The notes beneath the pieces were generated by a model. It was not told the DNA's origin, searched no databases, and saw only the letters and a list, made by a program, of their open reading frames with translations. A stretch of 64,000 nucleotides of DNA from Toxonevra muliebris (taxonomy: Eukaryota > Arthropoda > Insecta > Diptera > Pallopteridae). This document shows, piece by piece, positions 36,686 to 48,977 of the stretch (position 1 is the first letter of the stretch; each line of letters begins with the position of its first letter). The stretch lies in contig OY829326.1 in the NCBI GenBank assembly GCA_963691655.1, positions 59,699,776 through 59,763,775 of the forward strand. Reading direction: 5' to 3'. The position numbers were made by a program, and so were the translations under genes.

Positions 36686-37107
36686 AAAATTGGAGAGCTG
36701 AACCCTGACGTGCTACAAACTTCGAAATACAGAAATTATGGGCTGAATCATGCTGTTTCAAATGAGCCCTAAACCCGAAACTTTAAACCAAAAACAGTTA
36801 CTGACCTAGAAAAACCATGAATGCAGGATTGATCAGGATCACCTTCTCTTTTTGAATCCAAAATCAGACCTTATGTCAAAGAAAATAAATCGGATTTGGT
36901 CGCCTAGTGCAAATAAGATTTTTTTTTTTATTTGACTTTTTAGAAAGAAACCGATGGAAGTAAAAAATATTTAAAAATCGTTCAATAGACTTTATTTTAA
37001 CTTTTTTCCCCCATCCACTGGCAATTAATATCAAAAAATAGAATAAATTTTTCACATTTCGGGTGGGGGTCAGAACCACCAAAACCTCCCCCCTAAATAC
37101 GGCCTTG
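36686..37107. mobile_element. hAT family member, right-end half only
   Basis: It is closely similar throughout to 49727-50159, the right half of the complete hAT element described below. The similarity includes TTGGAGAGCTGAA, AGAAAGAAACCGATGGAAGT, a G-rich segment and the terminus CTAAATACGGCCTTG. The left half is missing, so either the copy was truncated or its left part has been lost. Confidence 0.8.
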
Positions 37108-38289
37108 ACATTAGCCAATTAAGCACCTCCTCTTTCGTATTAGTAAAACTGCTGCTAGACTTACGGAGAACATAAAACTCAGCCTCAGGATCTCTAGAAA
37201 GAACTTTCTGAAATCGTGAGACCTTTTTTATGAGACCTTACTGGTCTCACTAAGTAAATCTCCACTTCAGATTTTTTTTGATTTTTAAAGCAACTAAATA
37301 ATAATAATACTTTTTTCAATATAACAACGTTTTTGTTAAGTGTATACACAAATACACATTCAGATGCACACACACGCATACATGCACAAAAATTCACATT
37401 GAACTACAAATGTTTCATAGATACTTTTGTGTGGGTTAAATGTGAATGTAAATTGATTATTGCTCATTTACAAAATGTGAACCCAACATCATTGAGAAAC
37501 ACATGTACACAATCACACGCATACATACATATGAATTCAAAAATATGCATGCATGCAAATGCACATTTGCAACTGAAAAAATTCTTTGCTACTGCAATTT
37601 AAAGCATTGCAAAATAAAGAAAAATTGCAACAAAAAAAAGCACATATTGCTTCTTATGAATTGCTGCAACAATAAAGAAAAGTGTTTTTGTTCTTGTTGT
37701 TGTTTTTTTTAAGAATTTACAATGTGCAATACAGACGAAATTTTTACACATCAGTGCTATTTATTATATGTTCAAACGTATAAACACACGTGTACGCAAA
37801 TTTATGCATGTATGGATTTTATTATCGGTCCAAATTTTGAGTATGCAATTTTTAAGAAAAAAAAAAGTTCCAAGCATTTATTTCAATTTGTTATTGCGGC
37901 AAAAAGATTTCTTGGAACCGGCATGTGTGCATAAGCTTCAATACAACCTGAGATTGAACTTTTCCTTGAACTTTTTTTTTTATATCTATGCGAAAACTCG
38001 AAAATTTAAACTATTTTTCGGATGAAAATTAAAATAGTGGAAGTTTGCCTTTTAAGATTTTACAATTCGATGAAAAGTGAGCAATCTATGGTATTTCGAA
38101 GATATGCATGTTCTCGGAAAATGTAAAAAATATGCAAACTCATCTGTTTGTAATCGTATAAAATCGACGTAACGTAAAGCAGTTGACGAACTCAAGACAC
38201 ACTTAGGCCAAACACGGTCCGTTATGTTACAACATGAGTATTTCATCCATCCACTTTAAAACCTGAAAATTAGTCAAACCAATTAGACT
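37108..38289. other. Spacer with microsatellite-like DNA
   Basis: CA/TACA-rich stretches (about 37347-37385, 37501-37570) give chance frames rich in His, Thr and Cys. No gene recognised. Confidence 0.5.
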
Positions 38290-40425
38290 TTGTTATATAT
38301 TTAAGTAGGTTAGTTGATCCTAAGTCGGACAAGTCGTCTAGAAAATATTGATCTAGGGAATTTCTTCAACAGATAGCCAAGGCTGGTCAGAAGCACAAGT
38401 AGTGAGAAATGAATTCCTGCTCTTCTTCATCTTTACAACTTCTACAATAACCGTTTGAGGGGAAACACAGTGGCTAGATATTACTTCCACAGCATAATAT
38501 ATTTGCCTTTTACCGAAAGATAATAATTATACTTTGGCAATACCCGCTTGGTGATTTTGCATGTGTATTCCGTCAGCCATCTCACTTTCGCCTGGTTCAA
38601 GAACTCTGTATGAACATTAAGCTTGAAGGGTGCTAGTGGGATACCCGGTATTTTTAAATTGTAGAAGCGGCTTTTTTGTGTCTAATCTAGCTAATTCATC
38701 AGCTTTATTATTTCCAAGTATATCACTGTGGACTGGAACCCTCACCAGAGAAAGCACCACTCATTACCTTTCCATCTAGTTTAGATCCATCGGTGTAAAA
38801 GTACACCGCATCCTTCTACTGGCATTGACTCTCAATCATATCCTCTCTCGAAGGAATGGAAGTGATGAAATGACTGTCGAAGAAGGGTGATGAATTCCGT
38901 TAGGATACAAATGTTTCCGACCAGAGACTGACTGAATTTACCCTAAAAGCTAAGTTGGCTGCGACCTGTTTCCGAAAAAGGTCAACAAGGGTTAAGTAGA
39001 GAGGAAGAGGTAGTCTTTAAGACACCTGTGATGAACCATGATGCAGTTCTTTGAACCTTGTCCAAAGCCTTAAAATGGACTTCTTTTTGAAGAGCTGTCA
39101 ACCAAACCATAAGTTAGGGTTAGGTTGGAGTGGCTGTCGAGAGACACACTTAGGCCTGAACGGCCCATTGTGATACCACATAGTTGGACCTACAGTTTAA
39201 CGCCGATTCCGAACGGCGGTGTGGCAATTTTTTTTATCGGCTTGGTGGCCATTACCAACCAATGTGTGTACTTGTACACTATCTTATAATTCTCATACAC
39301 TTCATATTGATAGTGAATATAAGAAAGTTATGAAAATTAACCACCAGACGAAGACGGGAATCGAACCCGAACCTCCCAGATGAAAGTTTAGTGCACTATC
39401 CACTAGGCTATCGAGGTCGTCCAACTAAAGCATACCACCATAAAAAGGAATTGCTTTAATGACTGCCGTATAAAGCCAATGAACCATCCGAGGTTCTATA
39501 CCTCATTTTAGCCTACTGCTTTTTTACATGAGAAAAGGCTTTTTGAACACTAAAAAGAGTATTAGCTTTCCAGCTTAGTTTTCTATCTAGGATGAGTCCC
39601 AAATATTTCGCCTGTTCCTCTAACCTTAGAGTGACACCGTTAAGAGTCGGACTAAAGGAGGTGATGTTTGCTTATTAGTGAAAAGGACCAGTTCGGTTGT
39701 AGCCGGGCTTACACCCAAGCCACATTTGCTGCACCATTCGGTTAGGAAAGCGTTATTTAAAACATCGGAAAGAGTGCTTGGAAAATTTCCTAAAACTACC
39801 GAGGCAACGTCATCCGTAAAAGCAACTCAGGGCCGCCGCATCCTTCTAGATCAACTAATAGATCATTTAACACTAAGCTCCACAACAGTAGCGAGAGTAC
39901 TACTCCCTTAGGGGTGTCTCTTACCACCGTCCTACTTAAGGATGAGCTACCTAGCGGGGAACTTATCACCCTTTTTGTGACCAGAGTCTGAACAAAGTTT
40001 ACTAAAGCTTTATCCAGACCCAACTTACTCAAAGATGTTTTTATAGCACCGGCAATCACATAATTGAAAGCTCTATCTATATCGAAGAAAGTAACTAGAG
40101 TAAATTCCTTTAGAACTAAAGATTTTTCGATACTGTAAACTAGGGAATGAAGGGTAATTTCTACTGACTTGCGCTTAGTGTAAGCATGTTGAGACGTAGA
40201 TATCATTCTGGGACTCATTGTGCTGCCTAATGAAAGTATCTACAAGTCGCTCAAGAGTCCTCAAGAAACATGAACTTAGGCTAATCGGTCGGAAGTCATT
40301 AGCTTTGCTATGAGAAGTCTTTACTCCTTTGGGTATGAAGACTACTTTAGTATTCGTCCATAGCTTTGGAATATAGGTTAGTTGTAAGCAACTGTTAAAG
40401 ATAACTTCGAAACAATGTAACACTT
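38290..40425 (-). pseudogene. LOA/I-like LINE, RT to C-terminus, split by a SINE
   Basis: Minus strand, from right to left: FIPKGVKTSHSK and FRPISLSSCFLRTLERLVD (about 40270), AYTKRKSVEITLHSLV, VTFFDIDRAFN (about 40080), RDTPKGVVLSLLLW (about 39905; Lys replaces the usual Gln), AFTDDVASVVLG (about 39815, at the YADD box), then GMVWLTALQKEVHFKALDKV across the SINE site. The C-terminal Cys-rich region (YCRSCKDEEE, about 38430) follows. The copy is 5'-truncated near 40425 and has frameshifts, for example after the TPKG motif. Its diverged sequence differs clearly from the copies at 17.4 and 22.3 kb, so more than one subfamily is present. Confidence 0.8.
39114..39418 (-). mobile_element. tRNA-Glu-derived SINE, copy 3 (full length) inside a LINE
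   Basis: It has the same head, body and tail as the copy at 14.9 kb. The flanks CAACCAAACCATA (39099-39111) and CAACTAAAGCATA (39422-39434) match at 11 of 13 positions, a diverged target duplication. Removing the SINE and one flank rejoins the LINE frame. A GGGTTAGGTT tail lies at 39117-39126. Confidence 0.9.
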
Positions 40426-41046
40426 TGTAACAATTCGTTTTTTTAGAAGAACAAAGAATATTTATTAAAACTGAAATTATGTCAACCGTTTTAAGCCCGA
40501 AATTCCAAAAATTGATCTTTATTGTGAAATGTTTGTGATAAATTATAAAATAATAATAATCTTTTAATTTAATTTAACACAAAAATTAAATAACTGAAAT
40601 GAGATAAAAAACAATGGATGTGTGCAAGGCACGCAAGATATTTGATGTGTAAACAGTTAAGCCAACTGAATGCCATATACATAAGCTCACATATGTATAG
40701 CCATATATAGGGATTTGATGTATAATCTAAAAGCTAGGTAAATGATTCAAACTAAAAAAATTCTTTTATAAACTTAAAAACTATCTTTTATATATAATAG
40801 CCCCATTCACTATAAATTGCAAATGGTCTTACATCATGGCAAATGCAAATTTTTATTCCATATCGCATATATGTATTTGTTGTTGTGATAGCAAAAATAT
40901 TTCGCAATTGCACCAAATCGTAGTTGCATCGTTATTTTTCTTTTACTCAATGCATCGGGCACGATATGTTCGCATATACGCAGCTGTAATTGCATCTTTT
41001 TTTCCGCGCTTTAAGTTTTTCTTCCTGTCGTTTTGAAATTTTATTA
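40426..41046. other. AT-rich spacer, no gene seen
   Basis: I see only short AT-rich frames and no repeats shared with the rest of the window. Confidence 0.5.
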
Positions 41047-41161
41047 GATGTGAAAATTTTACATAACGTCGCCTGCGAAAATTGATTTGGCGTATAGGTA
41101 TATGAATTTGTACACACATACGCCAAATCAATTCTCAGGCGACGATAAGTGCTTTTCACAT
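41047..41161. repeat. 115-bp foldback/hairpin
   Basis: The left arm (GATGTGAAAATTTTACATAA, CGTCGCCTG, AATTGATTTGGCGTAT) pairs with the right arm (ATACGCCAAATCAATT, CAGGCGACG, TTTTCACAT) around a loop of roughly 20 bp. TTA lies on both sides. It is a small MITE or a hairpin-forming sequence. Confidence 0.7.
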
Positions 41162-41663
41162 TTAACCTTAGAAAGGCAACTGGGATGACCAGTCACCACA
41201 CTATTTTTTAAAAGCACGGCAAAGAGAATTGCCTTAACTGCATTTAATAAAAATAAGAAACAATGTATTTTTATTGAAGTAAATACATGATTTTATAATA
41301 AATAAGTTTGATTTTTTCTGTTTAATATTTTTGCTATTTACATAGATAAAAAAGTGTTGCCTTTCTAAAGTTAATGCACAAGCAAAATTTTTATAATGCC
41401 GTGATTTGCTATCATTATCACTACATTTTGTTTATACATTTATTGAAACCTAGATTTCTTATTACTTATCATTTTGTATTGTTTTTATATTTTAAAAAAT
41501 ATTTAATTTTAATCCAATCTAACTAACCGAATGCAAAACCTATCAAACGCCTGTGTTTGCTACAGCGACTTCTCTGCTTGTATGGTATAGTCGATCTCCA
41601 CACGTTTAACACCAACAAATAATTCTGCCACAAATAAATGTACACACACATTTTGTTTTCGTA
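41162..41663. other. AT-rich spacer, no gene seen
   Basis: It contains CA-rich TACACACACATT at 41641. No gene or repeat recognised. Confidence 0.5.
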
Positions 41664-43709
41664 TGTACATTAGATGGCTTATTTGCTCCATACATTTTGC
41701 TAAAGTATTTCAGATCTTCATTGTGACAGCAGAATATGAAAATAGGGTGCTAAACACCAATTAAAATGAAAAAAACAATTTAAATTTTTGAAAACTGGAT
41801 GCGCTACTCCGAAAACAGTGATTTTTAAGGATGTTTTACAATAGGTTTGGGATTTTGTATGGAAAAAGCATTTAACTTACATATAAAAGATTTTCAGATA
41901 TCCATATCTATGTAAAAAATGCCACTAAAGCGAATGGCGTACCCAGTTTTTTGATACAACTGAACCCTAAGCCACCCCTAGCGCCTAAAGTGACCATTTA
42001 GCACTTTTTTTTACGAATTTTTAAATTCACCCGTTAGGATTTTGAATATAGCGGTAATTTTTTTAAAATTAAAGTATGTACGATTGTAGATAATTCAATT
42101 TAATTTATTTAAAGTACAAAAATTTTTCAAATCGAGTTATCTTTGAACTAGTAAATTAACTTTTAGTGAACCCATGTCGAGTACACTCAAGTTCACCTTT
42201 GACAAATGTCGTCAAAAAATTGCACGAAAAAACAAGGCAGGAGTTGAAAAAATTGTCTTATTATGGAAATTTGTATTCTTTATTTTCGTCTGTCAATTAC
42301 AGTATTATATGTACAGGTTTCCCACGTACAACACGGCAGTCGTAGAGCACGATTTGTTGATAGCAGAAATCCCCATATAACACGATGACACTATAGCACG
42401 ATTTCCTTCCAACACGATTTGCAAATAGCTGAATCCCTGGTGTAACATGATTAGTGAAAATAATTTGGAAATTCAAATCGCTTTTTAAAGTTGTTAATAA
42501 GCTATTTAACTACAACTCTAATTTTTATTTGCTAAATTTATCAAATTCCAGTTCACTCTCTGTTCTAGTTTCATTGTTATTTTTGCTTGTTAAATTCAAA
42601 TTTTTTCTTTAAATCTTTCAATAAATTATCTGTTAAGTGCTTATTATTAAAATTTTTTATATAAAATCAATATACTTACTTTCTGTTTTTTTTTTTTTTA
42701 CTTTTTACAATCAAAACTAAAAACTTTAATTTATTAATAAAGTAGAGAAAATGTATCAAACCGTTCAAAAAGTTAAAATATACATAAAGCAAATGAATGC
42801 CCCTGCATGTGACAGCTCGAACGAGCACTTATCCCAAAAAGTAATTTTTTATACTCTTGGAACATAACCCTATTTTTGTACTAATTGTTCTACATAACCC
42901 TATTTTTGTACGATTTCGTATACAATACGGCAGATTTCTAAATTCTTGGAGCCTAACTCCGCTTTTTATCCTGGTTCCTTGTTCCGTTTAACATGAATTC
43001 GCACAACACGATGCTTTTTGGAACCTAACAATCGTGTTATACGGGGACACCTGTATTACATATTGATATAAATCCACAATTTTGACGCAAGCGATTAAGT
43101 ATGGAGAACATTTTAAAAGTTAGTAGTTACTTCTTAATTGGTAAGTTTCATTAATTTAATGCAATTTTTTCAACGTCTGCTTTGTTTTTTGTAATTTTTT
43201 GGCGACATTTGTCAAAGATGAACTTGTTTGTACTCGACATGGGTTCACTAAAAGTTAATTTACTAGTTCAAATATAACTCGATTTGAAAAATTTTTGTAC
43301 TTTAAATAAACTAAATGGAATTACCTACAATCGTACTTACTTTTATTTTAAAAAAATTACCGTTATATTCAAAATCCTAACGGGTGAATTTAAAAATTCG
43401 TAAAAAAAAGTGCTAAATGGTCACTTTAGGCGCTAGGGGTGGCTTAGGGTTCAGTTGTATCAAAAAACTGGGTACGTCATTCGCTTTAGTGGCGTTTTTT
43501 ACATAGATATGGATATGCTTTTTCCATACAAAATCCCAAACCTATTGTAAAACATCCTTAAAAATCACTGTTTTCGGAGTAGCGCATCCAGTTTTCACAA
43601 ATTTAAATTTTTTTTTTCATTTTAATTGGTTTTTAGCACCCTATTTTCATACTCTGCTGTCGCAATGAAGATCTGAAATACTTTAGCAAAATGAGCCATC
43701 TAATGTACA
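41664..43709. mobile_element. Very long inverted-repeat element (arms about 0.55-0.6 kb), TA-flanked
   Basis: The left arm 41664-42255 and right arm 43162-43709 are near-identical inverted copies. They carry TGTACATTAGATGGC at the tips, then TAAAGTATTTCAGATCTTCA, AAACTGGATGCGCTACTCCG, CTAAGCCACCCCTAGCGCC and GTGAACCCATGTCGAGTAC. The left arm has two extra pieces of about 15 and 28 bp. TA lies at each edge (41662-41663, 43710-43711), which suggests a Tc1/mariner-type or similar TA-targeting element, though the arms are far longer than usual. The loop would be only about 165 bp without the pogo-like insertion. No transposase is encoded. A transcript across it would fold into a long duplex. Confidence 0.85.
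42314..43053. mobile_element. pogo/Tigger-like non-autonomous element in the inverted-repeat loop
   Basis: The left end CAGGTTTCCCACGTACAACA and the inverted right end CAGGTGTCCCCGTATAACAC are terminal repeats starting with CAGG, flanked by TA (42312-42313, 43054-43055). This is the pogo/Tigger pattern. CACGAT recurs near both ends (GAGCACGATTT, AACACGAT). The 740-bp interior has no transposase frame. It is younger than the inverted-repeat element that contains it. Confidence 0.75.
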
Positions 43710-45149
43710 TATATGAGCGAGTAAATTGATTGAAACTTAAACAATCTCCGCTCGTATTTTAATTTCTCCCTTTCTTCTTCTCTTCTCTCGTCTCTTCGCG
43801 CAGTTGTGTGAGCGAGACGGGAACTGGACGTTACAGTTATCTTACATCTTGCATTACAGTTATTCTTACATTTTACACATTTTAAATTTTACCCATACCG
43901 TGAGCTAAAATGTTTACACATCAAAAAATCAATTAGAAATGTAGTTGGGTCAAATGAAAAAATTATGATAAATACATACGCTATTTTAAAAATAGCTATG
44001 TCTATGTCCTTATGAAAAGAATTCGATGTAGTGAAGAAAATATGTGCATAACTAAGGCACCTAGTAACTAACTTTTGGATACCATAAACTTCAAATTCAA
44101 ACTGAATACTACAGCCTACACTATGTATATGTAAAATATGTATATATATATAGGTATATATATACACATTAAATACTTTTAATTTCAAGCAAATATTTAC
44201 TATGTAGATTTTAATTTTCAACTATAAATTTCATGTGAAATGGTGTAGTAAAATGGCGGCGAAAAATTTTTCATAGTAAATTTCATAATTATGACCTATT
44301 TTATTGCCAAAACAAAGAATAAACTTATATACAAGTATATGGAAGTACATCCCTATATACATACATACATATATAAGTACATATTCATAATTAAAACCCC
44401 AATTTTAATGCTCTGTATTTTATAAAAGGAATTGTGTATACAGAAAGAAAAAATAAATTTAAATATTAAAAAGGGAAAATCGGCATTGCCTCCGAAATAG
44501 TTTTAACCAACACTTTTTCTTCACAAAGTACACAAACACATAATTTAAGTTTTATATTTTTCTCAATTTTCTATATCAAATATATATATATAAATATACA
44601 AACAACCATTAATGAAAAGAATCAACAGAAATTGTTGTAGGTGTAGGTATGAACACCCTAGAATATCCTATGCCCTACCATAAGCATTCCATGCGAACAC
44701 TATGGATCCACATAGTTACATATTTATGTAGTATCTAATACGTTTAAGTTTCGACATTAGGTATTTACTACAGTAAAATAGTAAAGTAATAAAGAGCTCA
44801 GGCAAAAAAAAAAACAACTACAACATCGACTAAGCATAGTTACCACATCACAACCAAATTCTAATAAAGCTAATTTTTTGTTGGTTTTTGTTGTTGTTGT
44901 TGGTAATAGAGTTACTAAAAAACGGAATTGCGAACGTGGCAGTTTCTTTCTATTATTTAGGGCGTTGAAATTTTTTATGGAATTTACAAAAAACAAAATA
45001 AAAAAAAAATAAAAGAAAACTGTGGCTTTTTTTTTGGCACGTTTGGTTGGTAACTGCCATAAATATAAAATTTCATTACATAACCATGTAGATAGTTAGA
45101 CATATGTATATTGAAATAGTTATATGTAGCAATAAATATTTATAAGTAA
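43710..45149. other. AT-rich spacer with TA microsatellites
   Basis: A pyrimidine-rich TCTTCTTCTCTTC tract lies at about 43773, and (TA)n runs at about 44140-44165 and 44580-44592. A 110-codon minus-strand frame at 43889-44221 is made of TA-repeat codons and was not accepted as a gene. Confidence 0.5.
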
Positions 45150-46960
45150 AATATAAGGACCCAGTATGATATCCCGGGGTCTGATACTCTTAACAGAACT
45201 CGATTGGTTTGGAAAAACATACCTATTATGCCAGAAATGACTGGCGAACCAGTGAGACTTTCTAAAGGTATTGGAATTTAGAAATGAAGGTGGGCTAGAC
45301 TAAACCCAAAATAGAGCCAGTAGAAGAAAGTAGAAAGACCGGAAGGATATGAGAGGGAAGAAATGGGATGAAGAAAGCCCCAAATTCTCTCAACCTCGAA
45401 CTTCTTTGTTTCAGGAAAAGGGAGAGTATGGACATTATTCATACTCAAGACATCACTATCCAACAGCCTTAATCTGATTCTCGCGAATGCCGGACAGTTA
45501 CAAATATAATACTCCGTAGTATCGTCTTCCTCATAACACGATTGTCAGGTTGGAACGGTGATGATGCCTAAGCCTTAGTTAGTCAAATGGTGCCCATATG
45601 TGTTGTACCCGCTGATGACACCTACCCTTAACATCAGGTTCTTTTTTCTCAGTTTCAGAAGTAATTTTGCTGATTTCCTGTTAGGTTGTCTCATAAAACA
45701 CTTTGTTTGGGCCATTTCTCTCTGTCGATAGAATCCACGAAATCATTGATCCAACGCATGATGTCCCCAGATCTTACGCCAAGAAAAGGTTCCGGACCCC
45801 ATGGTGTAATTGCAGAACCTTCATTAGCTAGTTAATCAGCTAGTCCATTCCTTGTAATACCACAGTATCCTGGAACTTGTTGTGTTTTGTGACACTATTT
45901 AGTTTTGCCTTACACTCGCTGTTCAATTTGGCTATCACTGCAGATGCCTATGCCCACGCCATCTCCTCTCAATTATCCCTAGAGTACAACCTCTGGACTT
46001 AATCATTGATCACGTTCCGGGAACCTGACATCATATCTTCTTCCGAAGCACATACAAGACACATGATTGTCCACGGGCATCAAGAACAGTGGGCACTGTA
46101 CTGATAACTGGTGGTATATCTAACTATTCCCTATATTCTCGACATGCCAGACTCCATTTAACCGGAGTCTGTAGGCCGCTCTTTATGGATTTGAAGATAC
46201 AGAGGATGCAACTTATATCCAAGTATCTGTTGCAATAAGGAATAACAGCTAAACTCAAAAGTCGACTAAAAACCTGTTGCGTATTTTTCATTAAAAAACC
46301 CAAAATATTCAAAGTTCTTAAATAATTATTGGAGTTTAATTAATAAAAAACTATGGAGACTGCTAAATTGCAAAAATTTGTTGAAAACTTTCAACATTTT
46401 GGGATTTATAATATAAAATACGCAGCAGGTTTTTGTTCGACTTTTGAGTTTAGCTGTTATTTCTTAGGCCATCTCTCTTGCAATTTCTACTAAAGAGCGA
46501 AGTGCTTTTACTAGGATTCACTGAAAGACCCTGCAGATCGCACCAACCCTCGATCTTGTCAAAGATTTCTTGCATTTTATTGCACACCGTCTGTAAGATT
46601 AGAAAGCTTTGGATAGTATGGCATGAATTCAACGAATGGCGATTTCTTCAACACCAAGGTAGCGTTGTCAAAAGCCGTTTCAATATCGATAAATACTCCC
46701 AGGGTGTAGTTCCCTACTTCCAGCCCTTGTTCAACTGTACTAACACAGTCGTGAAGAGCTGATTCACATGACTTTCCACTCCGATAAGCATGTTGTCGAG
46801 AACTGAGAGAGTTTTGACTCAAAACATTCAGCCCGATGTGCTTCTCGGCCATGCGTTTCGGACTTTTAAGCAAAAACGATCGATCGGAAACTTTTGTGTT
46901 GTTGTTTACGTCATTATAAAAGCATTCGTATTTATAAAGCCGCAAAGTCCATGTGTTTTT
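45150..46960 (-). pseudogene. LOA/I-like LINE with internal deletion, split by a MITE
   Basis: Minus strand: SLSSRQHAYRSGKSCESALH (about 46820), GVFIDIETAFDN (about 46690), then a jump to KIEGWCDLQGLSVNPSKS (about 46530), so the segment with the TPQGGVLS and YADD motifs is deleted. After the MITE the frame goes on with QQILGYKLHPL (about 46220). The C-terminal zinc-knuckle (CNCPAFARIRLRLLD) lies at about 45480. Both ends are decayed. It is a third distinct subfamily by sequence. Confidence 0.75.
46238..46464. mobile_element. 227-bp MITE with about 80-bp inverted repeats and TA target
   Basis: Left AGGAATAACAGCTAAACTCA and inverted right AGAAATAACAGCTAAACTCA continue in register through AAAAGTCGA, AAAAACCTG, TGCGTATTTT and CCCAAAAT. 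TA lies at both edges (46236-46237, 46465-46466). Excising it and one TA joins the LINE codons for CKRDGL and LQQILGYK. Tc1/mariner-type MITE by target; partner transposase unknown. Confidence 0.85.
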
Positions 46961-47189
46961 TTTTTAATTTTCATATTCTATTCAACGCACTTTCTTCACT
47001 TTTCGCACGTCTACTTCGCCTAATGTTGATTTATTTTACAATTCTAATTAGGAAAGAATAAAATATAAACTAAAATAAACTGTACAATAAAAAATATAAT
47101 AAATAAAAACAATTTTTGGTATATTCCACTAATTCCATTGATATATGAGTACACTTCACATCCATTTTTTGTATATAAATTATGTGCTG
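46961..47189. other. AT-rich spacer
   Basis: No recognisable feature. Confidence 0.4.
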
Positions 47190-48140
47190 CGTACTTTTGG
47201 GCTTGTTGTGCCTTATTTTTAATATTAAAAATTCATCTTTCTCAATCTGTTTATATTAATAACTTTTATTTTGTTGGTCGAAAACGAACCAGTTAATTTA
47301 TGACTTTTATTTTTTTAGACTAAAATAAATGGCCAACCCTTATTACTAATTAATGAAACACCGATGATACATGATGTTATATATTTTTGAAAAGTACTCG
47401 TTGAAACCTTTTCAACGTTATACAATACATAGGGATCCGTTTCATTCCATTTTATGACCTTTGCCCATATGTAAATATATGAATACGAACTGGAATACAA
47501 AATTGGTAATAACTTCGAATCTAGGCATCGGCCAAACAAAGTACACGAAAAGACGTTTCTAATGGTTTCAGAATTTTTTGGATCCCCTTTACATTAATAT
47601 TTCATACCCCAAAGCCTATCTACTTTTATACCTACTTTGGTCATTGCAGCAGTTGTTTCGGAATTTAAAAATTTAAATTTTTTTGCCTATAATGCGGACG
47701 GATGAGCTGAATCGAATGGCATCACTTTTTTTTTAATTGCTCAAGCCGTTCGCTTGAAAATAGGGTTGACCATTTATTTTTGTCCCAAAAAATAAAAGTC
47801 ATAAAATAACTGGTTCGTTTTGGCAAACAAAATAAAAGTCATAACATAACTGCTTTTTTTTTTTGCCCGAAAAAATAAAAGTCAAATATAACTATTATTT
47901 CTTGCCAAATATCAAAAAAGTCAACAATTTACCGTTTTATTTAACCAATCACGATAAAAGTCACAAAATAACGTTTAATATTTGACTTTTACTATAAAAC
48001 GCATAACCGTTAGGGTCCCTGGTATTTACACACAAAACAATAAAAGTGCGGTATACTTTTAGGGTCCTATTTTTGATATTAAAAGTTTATTTTTAATCAG
48101 TTTGTTCTAATAATAAGACAGCATACTTTCGGGGTGCAAT
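47190..48140. repeat. Facing arrays of a 40-bp repeat around a 420-bp spacer
   Basis: AATAAAAGTCATAAAATAAC-like units occur at 47791, 47831, 47874 and 47953. They are present inverted at about 47260 and 47300. The arrays end toward the spacer in AGGGTTGACCATTTATTTT (right, about 47763) and its inverse AAATAAATGGCCAACCCT (left, about 47323). In addition, GTACTTTT..., ATTTTTAATATTAAAA (left, about 47200) and ATACTTTT..., ATTTTTGATATTAAAA (right, about 48060) are in direct orientation. It may be two head-to-head elements or one rearranged element. Confidence 0.55.
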
Positions 48141-48977
48141 TCACCATCCTTCACCTGCCGGTACGAAAGTTTAACATAACCGCCACTACATTTATTTATT
48201 TATTTATACACACACTTATAAACCCACACATATTACAAAACCTCACACGACACTGACATGACTTTTGATTTTAATTTCTGCCAATTTACTCTACCATAAA
48301 TTTTCTTCCGTCCCGAGTACCCATATACAGTTACGGTTAATGAAATATCATTGACGAAAGAGAAATGGTTTGTAACATGAAAAGGATATTTTTAATAATA
48401 TATTTATCTAATAAACGGATATGAACAACTGGTTGAAATTTTGTATATTTGCAATAAAAATAATCTCACAATCCATGATTTGAACGGTAGAAAAATAGCA
48501 GTGTTTAGTAGGTATAACAGGAAATAATTCAAATCATCGGTTGTGGGAGTCGTTTACATAATAGGTAATAGAGTTATCGGCAGGAAGTTCAGAAAAGGTG
48601 GAAGACTTTTTAGTTAAATACCAGAGGTTTGGACTGAGTACCAAAACTCTATGCTGAGGCAAGAAAAAGTCGGAAGTTTTAAATTAAATTATGGTCTTGT
48701 CCAAACAAAGTTTGGCCAGTAACCTTTCTCGTTTTTCGGCAAAGACACAGAATTTCGATACTTTTTTTATGGGAATTCGTCAACCTAAGGACTCTAGAAA
48801 TGTTTTTGATTAATTTTTAGTTGTTAATCACTAGCAATTTTTGAATTTTCACTGGAACAGATCTGCTGTTTGTTAGTAGAAGCAAAGAGGAATAGGAATG
48901 TTAGAAACCAAAGAATTTTCCAAGTATTATTCTATTTAAATTTAGGCTGACTGAATCAATAGTTCTCGATAATTGTT
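48141..48977. other. Spacer, no gene seen
   Basis: It starts with a TTTATTTATTTATTTATA run at about 48194 and CA-rich DNA. Nothing else was recognised. Confidence 0.5.

Noticed and set aside
36876..37118. Minus-strand frame of 80 codons, with a relative at 49873-50070
   Set aside because: Both lie in the shared non-coding half of the hAT family and contain low-complexity codons. The similarity is explained by the transposon.
43889..44221. Minus-strand frame of 110 codons
   Set aside because: Much of it is TA-repeat translation (YIYTYIYI).
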